A stretch of DNA of 64,000 bases from Variovorax paradoxus. Its GTDB lineage: Bacteria; Pseudomonadota; Gammaproteobacteria; Burkholderiales; Burkholderiaceae_C. A program made the position numbers and the translations under genes. Below the pieces are notes generated by a model, which made no database searches, was not told the DNA's origin, and saw only the letters and a program-made list of their open reading frames with translations. The stretch covers positions 6,262,001-6,326,000 of the forward strand of contig CP063166.1 in NCBI GenBank assembly GCA_016806145.1. The letters are read 5' to 3'. Of this stretch, positions 27,133-35,190 are shown in pieces. Positions within the stretch are counted from its first letter, which is position 1. Each line of letters starts with the position of its first letter.

Positions 27133-28650
27133 ATGCCCTACATGCCCCCCTTCGTCGCACCCGCCCGCTTCACCGACGCCGCCGCCGCGCTCGACCAGGT
27201 GAAGGCCATCTACCAGGGCGGCCTCGCCCATCTGCGCGCCTCGATGCTGCGCTTCGTGGACGGCGAGGAGCTGCCGGGCCGCGTGCGCGCCTGCTATCCC
27301 TTCGTGCGGGTCCACACCCACACGGTGGCGCGCCACACGCCGCCGGCCAATGCCGGCCTGAGCTACGGCTTCGTGGCCGGACCCGGGCGCTACGAGACCA
27401 CGCTGACGCGGCCCGACCTCTATGCGCGCTACTACCTCGACCAGTTCCGGCTGCTGCTCGAGAACCACCAGGTCGAGCTCGAGGTGGGCACCAGCACGCA
27501 GCCGATCCCGATCCATTTCTCGTTCGCCGAGAACGATCACATCGAGGGCACGATGAGCCCCGAGCGGCGCGCGCTGATGCGCGACGTGTTCGACCTGCCC
27601 GACCTGGGCGCGATGGACGACGGCATCGCCAACGGCACCTTCGAGGCGCTGCCCGGCGAGGCGCAGCCGCTGGCGCTGTTCACCGGCGCGCGCGTCGACT
27701 ACTCGCTGCACCGGCTGCGCCACTACACGGGCACCCTGCCCGACTGGTTCCAGAACTTCGTGCTGTTCACCAACTACCAGTTCTACATCGACGAGTTCGT
27801 GCGCCTGGGCCACGAGGCGATGGCCGACGAGAACAGCGAGTACATCGCCTTCATCGAGCCCGGCAACGTGGTGACGCGCCGGCGCGGGCTCTCGGCCGGC
27901 GCCAGCGCCACCTTCGGCCACCTGCTCGACGGCAGCCAGGGCACGGCGCCGCCGCGGCTGCCGCAGATGCCGGCCTACCACCTGGTGCGCGAGGACTACA
28001 GCGGCATCACCATGGTCAATATCGGCGTCGGCCCGGCCAACGCCAAGACCATCACCGACCACATCGCGGTGCTGCGCCCGCATGCCTGGATGATGCTGGG
28101 CCACTGCGCGGGCCTGCGCAACACGCAGCAGCTCGGCGATTACGTGCTGGCCCACGCCTACGTGCGCGAGGACCACGTGCTCGACGAGGAGCTGCCGCTG
28201 TGGGTGCCGATCCCGGCGCTGTCGGAGATCCAGCTCGCGCTCGAGCAGGCGGTGGCCGACGTCACGAAGTGCGAGGGCCCCGAGCTCAAGAAGATCATGC
28301 GCACCGGCACCGTGGCGAGCACCGACAACCGCAACTGGGAACTGCTGCCCGGCAACCAGCCGCAGCGCCGCTTCAGCCAGAGCCGCGCGGTGGCGCTCGA
28401 CATGGAGAGCGCGACCATCGCGGCCAACGGCTTCCGCTTCCGCGTGCCCTACGGCACCCTGCTGTGCGTCAGCGACAAGCCGCTGCACGGCGAGATCAAG
28501 CTGCCCGGCATGGCCAACCACTTCTACCGCGAGCGCGTCGAGCAGCACCTGCGCATCGGCATGCGGGCGATCGAAATCCTGCGCCAGGAAGGCTCGACCC
28601 GGCTGCACAGCCGCAAGCTGCGCAGCTTCGCGGAAGTGGCGTTCCAGTGA
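27133..28650 (+). CDS. amn: AMP nucleosidase
   Basis: 505 aa (the E. coli enzyme is about 480). Hydrolyses AMP to adenine and ribose 5-phosphate. The N-terminal AMN-specific domain covers about 1-190 (YPFVRVHTHTVARHTPPANA, GTSTQPIPIHFSFAENDHIE). The C-terminal half is a purine nucleoside phosphorylase-type domain with ITMVNIGVGPANAKTITDHI, HCAGLRNTQQLGDYVLAHAY and the catalytic block ALDMESATIAANG. ATG at 27133 is used; TTG at 27118 would add five residues. It is placed at the end of the ABC importer operon. Confidence 0.93.
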   Translation: MPYMPPFVAPARFTDAAAALDQVKAIYQGGLAHLRASMLRFVDGEELPGRVRACYPFVRVHTHTVARHTPPANAGLSYGFVAGPGRYETTLTRPDLYARYYLDQFRLLLENHQVELEVGTSTQPIPIHFSFAENDHIEGTMSPERRALMRDVFDLPDLGAMDDGIANGTFEALPGEAQPLALFTGARVDYSLHRLRHYTGTLPDWFQNFVLFTNYQFYIDEFVRLGHEAMADENSEYIAFIEPGNVVTRRRGLSAGASATFGHLLDGSQGTAPPRLPQMPAYHLVREDYSGITMVNIGVGPANAKTITDHIAVLRPHAWMMLGHCAGLRNTQQLGDYVLAHAYVREDHVLDEELPLWVPIPALSEIQLALEQAVADVTKCEGPELKKIMRTGTVASTDNRNWELLPGNQPQRRFSQSRAVALDMESATIAANGFRFRVPYGTLLCVSDKPLHGEIKLPGMANHFYRERVEQHLRIGMRAIEILRQEGSTRLHSRKLRSFAEVAFQ

Positions 28651-28708
28651 GATCCGACCTGCCAAAAGCGTGACTTAGTTCCGTATTTGGCGAGACTGGA
28701 GGCCCATT

Positions 28709-28727
28709 CCCAGGGTTTTCCCCTGGG
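28709..28727 (+). terminator. Hairpin after amn
   Basis: Stem CCCAGGG / CCCTGGG with a TTTTC loop, 58 bp after the amn stop. No T tract follows, so it is a weak or Rho-assisted terminator candidate. Confidence 0.4.
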
Positions 28728-28764
28728 CGTCTGTCACCGGCACGACAGGCGCTGTGCGTCATCA

Positions 28765-28796
28765 TTTGTTTACCTTTTTAGACAATCGGAAACAAA
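28765..28796. promoter_or_regulatory. Inverted repeat over the start region of the orphan Bug gene
   Basis: TTTGTTT at 28765-28771 and AAACAAA at 28790-28796 are perfect reverse complements and end one base before the ATG at 28798. The interval is AT-rich in a GC-rich region, so promoter and operator may coincide here. A folded transcript would also hide the start codon region. Confidence 0.4.
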
Positions 28797-28797
28797 C

Positions 28798-29790
28798 ATG
28801 CCGCACCCGACCGCCCTGCCGCCTTCGCCCGGACGCCGGCGCTTCCATGCCTGGCTGGGCGCGCTGGCCGTGCTGGGAACGGGGGCGGTGCGCGCGGCCG
28901 AGCCGCAGCTCACCGCGAAGCTTCGCATCGTGATCCCCGCCAACGAGGGCGGCGGCTGGGACCAGACCGGCCGCGCGCTCGGCGCCGCGATGCTGGCCTC
29001 GGGCGCGGTGGGCGAGGTGGTGTACGAGAACATCGGCGGCAAGGGCGGCACCATCGGCCTGGCGAAGTACGTCGAGAAATACGACGCCGACCCCGACGCG
29101 ACCCTGATGAGCGGCATGGTGATGGTCGGCGCGGTGGCGCTGCAGAAGCCGGCCGTGACGCTGGCCCAGGTGGCGCCGGTGGCGCGCCTCACGAGCGACT
29201 ACGAGGTGGTCGCGGTGCGCGCCGATTCGCCGATCAGGACGCCCAAGGACCTGATCGCCCAGCTGCGCGCCGACGCCGCGAAGACCGTGATCGCAGGCGG
29301 TTCGGCCGGCGGCGTGGACCACATGTACGCCGGCATGCTCGCGCGCGTGGCGGGCAACACCGCGGCGCTGGTCTACCAGCCGCACCCGGGCGGCGCGCAG
29401 GTGGTGGAGTCGCTCGAGTCGGGCAAGTCGGCGGCCGGCATCTCGGGGTACAGCGAATTCAGCGAGGCCCTCGCGAGCGGCAAGCTGCGCGCCATCGGCG
29501 TGTCGGCCAGGCGGCCCTTCCTCGGCATCCCCTCGGTGCGCGAACAGGGCGTGGACGCCGACCTCGCCAACTGGCGCGGCGTGCTCACCGGCAAGAAGGT
29601 GACGCCCGAGCGGCGCGCCGTGCTGCTCGAGGCGGTGCGCCGCGCCACCGTGGCCGACCTCTGGCAGAAGACCATCCGGAAGAACAACTGGGACGCCTAC
29701 TGGATGGCGGGCAAGGACTTCGAGGGCTTCCTCGAGCTCGACACCGCGATGGCGGGCCCGCTGATCTACCTGCTCAAGCTCAAGGCCTGA
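28798..29790 (+). CDS. Orphan Bug/TctC-type substrate-binding protein
   Basis: 330 aa exported protein of the TctC family. The signal segment RRRFHAWLGALAVLGTGAVR ends near AAEPQ. Family blocks: LRIVIPANEGGGWDQTGRAL, NIGGKGGTIGLAKYV, VIAGGSAGGVDHMYAGMLAR and VYQPHPGGAQVVESLESGK. The EGGGWDQTGR version of the glycine loop is that of true TctC citrate-type proteins, more than of typical Bug proteins. No permease gene is adjacent; the tctBA genes at 47.2 kb in this window lack their own binding protein. Confidence 0.88.
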   Translation: MPHPTALPPSPGRRRFHAWLGALAVLGTGAVRAAEPQLTAKLRIVIPANEGGGWDQTGRALGAAMLASGAVGEVVYENIGGKGGTIGLAKYVEKYDADPDATLMSGMVMVGAVALQKPAVTLAQVAPVARLTSDYEVVAVRADSPIRTPKDLIAQLRADAAKTVIAGGSAGGVDHMYAGMLARVAGNTAALVYQPHPGGAQVVESLESGKSAAGISGYSEFSEALASGKLRAIGVSARRPFLGIPSVREQGVDADLANWRGVLTGKKVTPERRAVLLEAVRRATVADLWQKTIRKNNWDAYWMAGKDFEGFLELDTAMAGPLIYLLKLKA

Positions 29791-29800
29791 TTCGAGGCGA

Positions 29801-30502
29801 TCAGGCACCGGCGAACAGCTCGGGCATCTCGCGCACGGCCTTTGGCGTGAGCGCGAGCGCGCGGCCGTCGAGCTCCTGGCGCACCCAGCCGCGCTTCAGC
29901 GAGAGCTGCAGCCAGGCGGCGCCGAGCGCGCCGCCCAGGTGCGGGCGGCGCTCGCTCCAGTCGAGGCAGGCGCAGGCGAAGCGGCGGCGCGAACGCCGCA
30001 CCGCGTCGACCTCCACGCCCAGGCTCTCGAGCGCGACCGCGCCCTCGGTCGTGAGTTCGTAGGAGCCGCTCGCGAGGCCGCTGAGCCAGCCCTGCGCATG
30101 CAGCCGGTCGTGCAGCGCGACGCCCGCCGTGCCCGCCATGTGGTCGTAGCAGGTGCGCGCGCTGCGCAGCCGACTCGGCGTGCTGGGCTTGAACCCGGCC
30201 ACGCGCGGCGCGCCGGCCACCACCATCAGGCCTTCGAGCGCGGCCGCCACGTCGTCGTCGGCGAGCCGGAAGTAGCGGTGCTTGCCCTGCACCAGCAGCG
30301 CGACCAGCCGCTCTTCCCTGAGCCGCGCGAGGTGCGCGCTCGCGGTCGAGGGCGCGACCTCGGCCACGGTCGCGAGCTCGGTGGCGGTGCGCGCATGGCC
30401 GTCCATCAGGCAGCTGAGCATGCGGGCGCGCGCGGGCTCGGCGATGGCGCCGGCGAGGCGGGCGAGCTGGAGGTCCGGGTTCGCGGAGGCGGCGGTGTTC
30501 AT
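29801..30502 (-). CDS. ArsR-like winged-helix regulator
   Basis: 233 aa, twice the length of a minimal ArsR. The DNA-binding part is LARLAGAIAEPARARMLSCL, TATELATVAEVAPSTASAHL and ARLREERLVALLVQGKHRYF. The C-terminal 130 residues have conserved-looking ARTCYDHMAGTAGVALHDRL and CACLDWSERRPHLGGALGAA blocks, as in the HTH regulators that contain a C-terminal effector region. It is divergent from the P450 gene, with a perfect palindrome between them. Probable repressor of the P450 and itself. Confidence 0.88.
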   Translation of the reverse strand: MNTAASANPDLQLARLAGAIAEPARARMLSCLMDGHARTATELATVAEVAPSTASAHLARLREERLVALLVQGKHRYFRLADDDVAAALEGLMVVAGAPRVAGFKPSTPSRLRSARTCYDHMAGTAGVALHDRLHAQGWLSGLASGSYELTTEGAVALESLGVEVDAVRRSRRRFACACLDWSERRPHLGGALGAAWLQLSLKRGWVRQELDGRALALTPKAVREMPELFAGA

Positions 30503-30530
30503 GCGGCGATCCTAAGGCGCCATGCCATCC

Positions 30531-30556
30531 CACACTTCGGCCGCGAGCGAAGTGTG
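30531..30556. promoter_or_regulatory. Operator palindrome between ArsR-like regulator and P450
   Basis: CACACTTCG at 30531-30539 and CGAAGTGTG at 30548-30556 form a perfect 9-bp inverted repeat with an 8-bp spacer. It lies 28 bp upstream of both start codons' sides in an 82-bp intergenic gap. A further half-site GACTTCGGCC occurs just before the P450 ATG. Confidence 0.65.
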
Positions 30557-30584
30557 ACGGACACGCGCGGCGCAGACTTCGGCC

Positions 30585-31763
30585 ATGAGCACGCCGCACC
30601 CCACCCTCGAGACGACGGCCCCGACCGACCCCGTCAAGGCCGTCGTGCATCCCGATCCCTATCCCTTCTACGCCACCCTGCGCGACGGCCCGCCGCTGGT
30701 CTGGAACGCCACGCTGCGCCTGTGGGTCGCGAGCCGCGCCGAGGTCATCGAGACGCTGCTGCAGGCCCACGGCGCGCTGCGCGTGCGCCCGGCCGCCGAG
30801 CCGGTGCCACGCGCCATCGTCGGCCAGCCCGCGGGCGAGGTCTTCGGCCACCTGGTGCGCATGAACGAGGGCGCGGCGCACCAGGCGCACCGGCCCGCGC
30901 TGCAGCGCGCGCTCGCGGGCCTCGACCTGCAGGGCGCGCATGCCGTCGCGCTCGAAGCGGCCGCGCTCACGCGCGCGCTGCCGCTGTCGGACGCGCTGTT
31001 CTCGATCCCGCTGCGCGCGGTGGCGCGGCTGCTGGGCTTCGGCGATGCGGCGCTGCCGCGGGTCGACGGGTGGATGCGCGACTTCGTGGCCTGCCTGTCG
31101 CCGCTGTCGAGCGAAGCGCAGCAGCGTGCGGCGAGCGTTGCGGCGGCTGCGCTGATGACGCGCTTCGAAGCCCTGGTGGCCGACGCACCGGCCGCGCGCG
31201 GCACGCTGCTCGCGGCGGTGCGCGAGGCCGAACCCGCGGACACGCCGGCCTCGCGCGCGCTGCTCGCGAACCTCGTCGGCCTGCTGTCGCAGACCTGCGA
31301 TGCAACGGCCGGCCTGCTCGGCAATAGCCTGATCGCCTGGCGGCGCGAACCGGCCGCGCGCGAGGCAGCGGCCACGCGCGACGGCCTGCAGAAGGTGGTG
31401 CAGGAGACCGCGCGCCACGACCCTTCCGTGCACAACACGCGGCGCTTCGTGGCCGAGCCGGTGGACATCGCGGGCACGCCGTTGGCCGCGGGCGATGCGG
31501 TGCTGCTGGTGCTGGCGGCGGCGAACCGCGATCCGGGCTTCAATCCCGAGCCCGATCGCTTCCAGCCGCTGCGCGCGCGGCGCCGCATGCTGGGCTTCGG
31601 GCATGGGCTGCATGCGTGCCCGGGGCAGGCGCTGGCCTGCACGCTCGCGGCGGCCGGGCTCGAGGCCCTGCTGGGCGAGCGCCGGGCGGAGATGGAGCGC
31701 GTGCTCGAACGCGGGTGGCGCTATCGGCCCTCGGTCAACGGGCGCATTCCCTCGTTCGATTGA
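30585..31763 (+). CDS. Cytochrome P450
   Basis: 392 aa soluble bacterial P450 that would oxidise an unknown substrate with O2 and an electron partner. The ExxR pair of helix K is E274-R277 (QETARHDPSVHNTRR). The heme-binding loop is LGFGHGLHACPGQALA with the thiolate Cys 345. Helix I reads LSQTCDATAGLLGNS, a less usual version of the oxygen-activation motif. No ferredoxin or reductase gene is adjacent, so electron delivery is by distant partners. Regulated by the divergent ArsR-like protein, from layout. The 3' end runs into a palindromic repeat. Confidence 0.92.
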   Translation: MSTPHPTLETTAPTDPVKAVVHPDPYPFYATLRDGPPLVWNATLRLWVASRAEVIETLLQAHGALRVRPAAEPVPRAIVGQPAGEVFGHLVRMNEGAAHQAHRPALQRALAGLDLQGAHAVALEAAALTRALPLSDALFSIPLRAVARLLGFGDAALPRVDGWMRDFVACLSPLSSEAQQRAASVAAAALMTRFEALVADAPAARGTLLAAVREAEPADTPASRALLANLVGLLSQTCDATAGLLGNSLIAWRREPAAREAAATRDGLQKVVQETARHDPSVHNTRRFVAEPVDIAGTPLAAGDAVLLVLAAANRDPGFNPEPDRFQPLRARRRMLGFGHGLHACPGQALACTLAAAGLEALLGERRAEMERVLERGWRYRPSVNGRIPSFD

Positions 31764-31770
31764 GACCCCA

Positions 31771-31830
31771 CCGTTCGCGCCGAGCTCGTCGAAGCGTCGC
31801 GCGAGGCTTCGACAAGCTCAGCCCGAACGG
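31771..31830. repeat. Intergenic palindrome, GCTTCGACAAGCTCAG family, copy 2
   Basis: Inverted repeat from CCGTTCGCGCCGAGCTCGTC to GACAAGCTCAGCCCGAACGG. It lies between the convergent P450 and flavoprotein genes, like copy 1 at 20693. The stop codon and last residues of the minus-strand gene (31818 onward) lie inside it. Confidence 0.85.
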
Positions 31831-32807
31831 TGGGAGGACTCCGCCCACTGCCCCATGCGCGCCAGGAACGGCGACAGCTGCGCCGCGCCCCAGCGCAGCG
31901 GCAGCGCGCCGGGCCGGCGCAGCACCTGCTGCACGCGCAGCCGCAGCAGCCGCTCGGCGCCCTCGAAGGACGCGAGCTCGGGCCCGTCGATCACGATCTC
32001 GGCCGTGGCCGCGACATGCAGCATCTCGCCGCTGTCGAAGTCGACGAACAACAGGCCCGCGCGCTGATAGGCCAGCAGGTTGCCGAAGGTGTTGAAGAAG
32101 CGGTTGCCCGTGAAGTCGGGCACCGTCAGCACCCCGCCGCCGATATCGTCCACGCGCACGAAGCCGGGCCGGCCGCCGCGGTGCGAGACGTCGACGCCGC
32201 GCGCGCTGGCATCGACCTCGTCGCCCTCGATCGCCGCGCTCGCGGGATGGGCGCTGGCGATGAACAGCGTGTCGGCGCGCTGGATCAGCGCGCGCGCCGC
32301 GTCGTCGAGGCCGTCGAGCCATTGCACCGCCGCGGGCGCCGAGGCCGGCGGCCGGTAGGCGGGCTCGCGCGCCTGGATGTACTTCGGGCAGTTGCCGAAG
32401 CTCTGCTGCACCTCGAGCGTGAAGCCCGCCGCGTCGAGCGCCTCGACCGTGCCGTTCATGCGGTTGCGCCGCCGCGTGTGCGGCTGGATGCCGAGCAGCC
32501 CGAGCGTCGCGCCGTCGCGCAGCGAGGCCGCGAGCGGATCGCCGGCAGCGGGCAGCGCATCGATGCGCAGGTGCGTCGGGTCGGGCGAATGCGCGAAGCC
32601 GGCCGGCGCGGCCAGCATGCTGGCCCAGGGCTGGCCCTGCGCGTCGATGCTGCCGGTGACCAGGAAGGGCAGCAGCGCGAAGAAGTCGCGGTGCTGGTCG
32701 GGCATGAAGTCGCGGATCACGCGCGAGCCGGCTGCGGCCATCACCTCGCGCGAGCCGGCCTGCAGCTGCATCGCGCGTTCGCCGGCGTGGAAGGGAACAT
32801 CGATCAT
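31818..32807 (-). CDS. Pyridoxamine 5'-phosphate oxidase-fold flavin protein
   Basis: 329 aa with a split-barrel FMN-binding fold. Typical blocks: FFALLPFLVTGSIDAQGQPW, SMLAAPAGFAHSPDP and the second half DTLFIASAHPASAAIEGDEV, then NRFFNTFGNLLAYQRAGLLF. Related proteins are often fused to or paired with ferredoxin reductases. ATG at 32807 is chosen because the GST gene ends 40 bp upstream. The C-terminal ESSHRSG tail and stop codon are contributed by the palindromic repeat at 31771-31830, suggesting the repeat inserted at or replaced the original 3' end. Confidence 0.8.
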   Translation of the reverse strand: MIDVPFHAGERAMQLQAGSREVMAAAGSRVIRDFMPDQHRDFFALLPFLVTGSIDAQGQPWASMLAAPAGFAHSPDPTHLRIDALPAAGDPLAASLRDGATLGLLGIQPHTRRRNRMNGTVEALDAAGFTLEVQQSFGNCPKYIQAREPAYRPPASAPAAVQWLDGLDDAARALIQRADTLFIASAHPASAAIEGDEVDASARGVDVSHRGGRPGFVRVDDIGGGVLTVPDFTGNRFFNTFGNLLAYQRAGLLFVDFDSGEMLHVAATAEIVIDGPELASFEGAERLLRLRVQQVLRRPGALPLRWGAAQLSPFLARMGQWAESSHRSG

Positions 32808-32847
32808 GGCGGACCTCCGCGAGTTTCTTCGGTGAGCGTGGAGGCGA

Positions 32848-33495
32848 TCAGGCGGCCAGCGCGACGGGCGAACGCACCATCGGCACGAAGCCCGGCAGCG
32901 CCTCGACGCGCGCGAGCCACTGCCGCACGTGGGGATAGGGATCGAGCGACACGCCGCCCTCGGGCGCATGGGCCACGTAGGCGTAGTTCGCGATGTCGGC
33001 CAGCGTGGCCGACTCGCCCACCAGGAAGGGCCGGGTTGCGAGGTGCTGCTCCATCACCTCGAACAGCGCATGGGCGCGCTTGCGCACCTCGCTCGGATCG
33101 TCGGGCCGGCCGAACAGCGCGAACACGCGCGCGGCCGCCGGCCCGAAGGCGAGCTGGCCCGCCGCCACCGAGAACCAGCGCTGCACCTGCGCCGCGCCGA
33201 AGGCATCGCGCGGCATCCAGCGGCCGGGATCGGGCGCATAGCGCTCGTTGAGGTAGACCAGGATCGCGTTCGAATCGGCGAGCGTGAGTTCGCCGTCCTC
33301 GATCACCGGCACCTGGCCGAAGGCATTGAGCGCGAGGAACTCGGGCGTGCGGTTGGCGCGCGCGCGCATGTCGATGTCGATGGCCTCGAAGGGCAGGCCC
33401 AGCAGCGACAGGAACAGCCGCACGCGGTGCACGTGGCCCGAGATCGGCGTGCCGTGGAGCTTGATGAACTGGGCCGGTTGGCGCGAAGCGGTCAT
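32848..33495 (-). CDS. Glutathione S-transferase
   Basis: 215 aa, the normal GST length. The thioredoxin-like N-domain has KLHGTPISGHVHRVRLFLSL, QVPVIEDGELTLADSNAILV (cis-Pro and glutathione-contact SN), and an all-helical C-domain with EQHLATRPFLVGESATLADI, the usual N-capping box. It is the first gene of a two-gene minus-strand unit with the PNPOx-fold protein. A LysR gene lies divergently, 120 bp away, and is the likely regulator. The substrate is unknown. Confidence 0.92.
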   Translation of the reverse strand: MTASRQPAQFIKLHGTPISGHVHRVRLFLSLLGLPFEAIDIDMRARANRTPEFLALNAFGQVPVIEDGELTLADSNAILVYLNERYAPDPGRWMPRDAFGAAQVQRWFSVAAGQLAFGPAAARVFALFGRPDDPSEVRKRAHALFEVMEQHLATRPFLVGESATLADIANYAYVAHAPEGGVSLDPYPHVRQWLARVEALPGFVPMVRSPVALAA

Positions 33496-33566
33496 GGTCG
33501 GAATCCTCGAAGTGGTGGCGTCGGAATGGATTCTTCTCTCTTGCGTCGATCGAAGGAATACACGTC

Positions 33567-33604
33567 ATCGGATTTGACTGCTGCGTTTTTCGGATGAATC
33601 CGAT
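33567..33604. promoter_or_regulatory. Inverted repeat in the GST/LysR divergent promoter
   Basis: ATCGGATT at 33567-33574 and AATCCGAT at 33597-33604 are perfect reverse complements across 22 bp of AT-rich sequence. The position just before the LysR ATG (33616) suits autoregulation and control of the divergent GST unit. Confidence 0.5.
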
Positions 33605-33615
33605 CTAATCGCCCG

Positions 33616-34506
33616 ATGGATCGCTTCAAGGCCATGCAGACCTTCGTGCAGATTGCCGACCAGGGCAGCCTGACCCGCGCCGCCGAGGCGCTCGGCAGCT
33701 CGCTGCCCGCGGTGGTGCGCGCGCTCGCCGCGCTCGAGGCGCACCTCGGCGTGCGGCTGTTCCACCGCACCACGCGGCGGCTGTCGCTGACCGAGGAGGG
33801 CCGCCACTACCTGCCCGCCGTGCGCGAGGTGCTGCTGGCGGCCGACGCCGCCGACCTCGCGCTGCAGGCCGAGGCGCGCGAGCCCGAAGGCCGGCTCACG
33901 ATCACCGCGCCGGTGCTGTTCGGCCACATGTACGTGGCGCCCGCGATCACGCGCTTCATGCAGCGCCACGCGCACGTGCGCTGCAGCGTGCTGCTGTACG
34001 ACCGCACGGTGAACCTGCTCGAGGAAGGCATCGACGTGGGCATCCGCATCGGCAGCCTCGAAGACTCCTCGCTGGTCGCGCAGACGCTCGGCAGCATCCG
34101 CCGCGTGGTGGCCGTGAGCCCCGCCTACCTGAAGCGCCACGGCACGCCGCGCCATCCGCGCGACCTGGCCGGCGCGCCCGCGGTGCGCGGCCGGCTCGAT
34201 GCGCCGGCGCAATGGAGCTTTCACGAAGGCAGCCGCACGATCCATGTGGCGACCGTCACGCGGCTCGAGTTCAACCACCTCGCGCCGGCCGTCGAGGCCT
34301 GCGCCGCGGGCATGGGCTTCGGCACCTTCTTCTCCTACCAGGTGCTGCCGCTGGTGGCGCAGGGCCGGCTCGCGCTGGTGCTCGAGGACTTCGAGCCGCC
34401 GCCGCGGCCGGTCAGCGTGATCTATCCGAACGCGCGGCTGCTGCCGGCGCGCACGCGTGCCTTCATCGACTGGATGAAGGACGAGTTCACCGGGCTGCGG
34501 ATGTAG
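33616..34506 (+). CDS. LysR family transcriptional regulator
   Basis: 296 aa. The N-terminal helix-turn-helix is MQTFVQIADQGSLTRAAEAL and PAVVRALAALEAHLGVRLFH, followed by RTTRRLSLTEEGRHY. The effector domain includes LLYDRTVNLLEEGIDVGIRI and the VACAAGMGFGTFFSYQV-like region. This is the CrgA/DsdC-like majority type of LysR. It stands divergent from the GST/flavoprotein unit. It ends 10 bp from the 3' end of the next minus-strand gene. Confidence 0.92.
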   Translation: MDRFKAMQTFVQIADQGSLTRAAEALGSSLPAVVRALAALEAHLGVRLFHRTTRRLSLTEEGRHYLPAVREVLLAADAADLALQAEAREPEGRLTITAPVLFGHMYVAPAITRFMQRHAHVRCSVLLYDRTVNLLEEGIDVGIRIGSLEDSSLVAQTLGSIRRVVAVSPAYLKRHGTPRHPRDLAGAPAVRGRLDAPAQWSFHEGSRTIHVATVTRLEFNHLAPAVEACAAGMGFGTFFSYQVLPLVAQGRLALVLEDFEPPPRPVSVIYPNARLLPARTRAFIDWMKDEFTGLRM

Positions 34507-34515
34507 CCCGGAGGC

Positions 34516-35190
34516 TCAGGGCGCCTCGGGCGGCAGCGGCCGGCCGTCGCACAGCCGCTCGGCGTCGTTGACCATGCCGCGCACCGCTTCCTCGAGGCCG
34601 AGGTTCAGCACCGCCATGAACTCGCCGTTGGCGCTGGCCCAGTTGGCGCGCGTGCCCATGCCGTGGTACTGGCGCGAGACGGTGGCGCCGCCCGGCAGCC
34701 GGTAGTCGACCTTGATCGCCACGTGCGACACCAGGTTGAGGTCGACCGACCAGGCATGCGCGAGCCGCAGCGAGACCTCGGCGCCGAGCTGGCGGCGCGC
34801 CAGGCCCGCGGCCGGCGGCGCCTCCGCGAGCGCGTCGAAGCCGTAGCGGCGCGTGGCCAGCAACGCATCGCGCACCCAGGGCACGGCATCGCCGCCGCGC
34901 AGCGACTCCACGCGGCGCGGCGTGGCATGCACCGTCGGCAGCATGCGCGTGAGGTTGCCCATGTGGCTCTTGTTGCGGCGGATGTCGTCGACGCGCGCGA
35001 GGAACAAGGTGCAGCGCTGCGCGATGCGGAAGGCCAGCACCGGTGCCTCGTCGGGCCGCTGCCCGGGCTCGGGCGAGGACTCGAAGACCATGCTCAGCGG
35101 CTCGTTCTCGTCGACCGCGTGCGCCAACGGCGTCAGCGCGCCGGCCAGCAGCACGAGTACGGCAGCGCGATGAAAGCGAAGGCGCGTCAT
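34516..35190 (-). CDS. Exported protein of unknown function
   Basis: 224 aa. A signal peptide (FHRAAVLVLLAGALTPLAHA) is followed by a mature part of no recognised family. Features seen: RIAQRCTLFLARVDDIRRNK, ALLATRRYGFDALAEAPP, SVDLNLVSHVAIKVDYRLPG and MGTRANWASANGEFMAVLNL. The last parts read as alternating beta-strands. The ATG overlaps the stop of the upstream lipoprotein gene by 4 bp, so the pair is made together and may act together at the envelope. Confidence 0.75.
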   Translation of the reverse strand: MTRLRFHRAAVLVLLAGALTPLAHAVDENEPLSMVFESSPEPGQRPDEAPVLAFRIAQRCTLFLARVDDIRRNKSHMGNLTRMLPTVHATPRRVESLRGGDAVPWVRDALLATRRYGFDALAEAPPAAGLARRQLGAEVSLRLAHAWSVDLNLVSHVAIKVDYRLPGGATVSRQYHGMGTRANWASANGEFMAVLNLGLEEAVRGMVNDAERLCDGRPLPPEAP

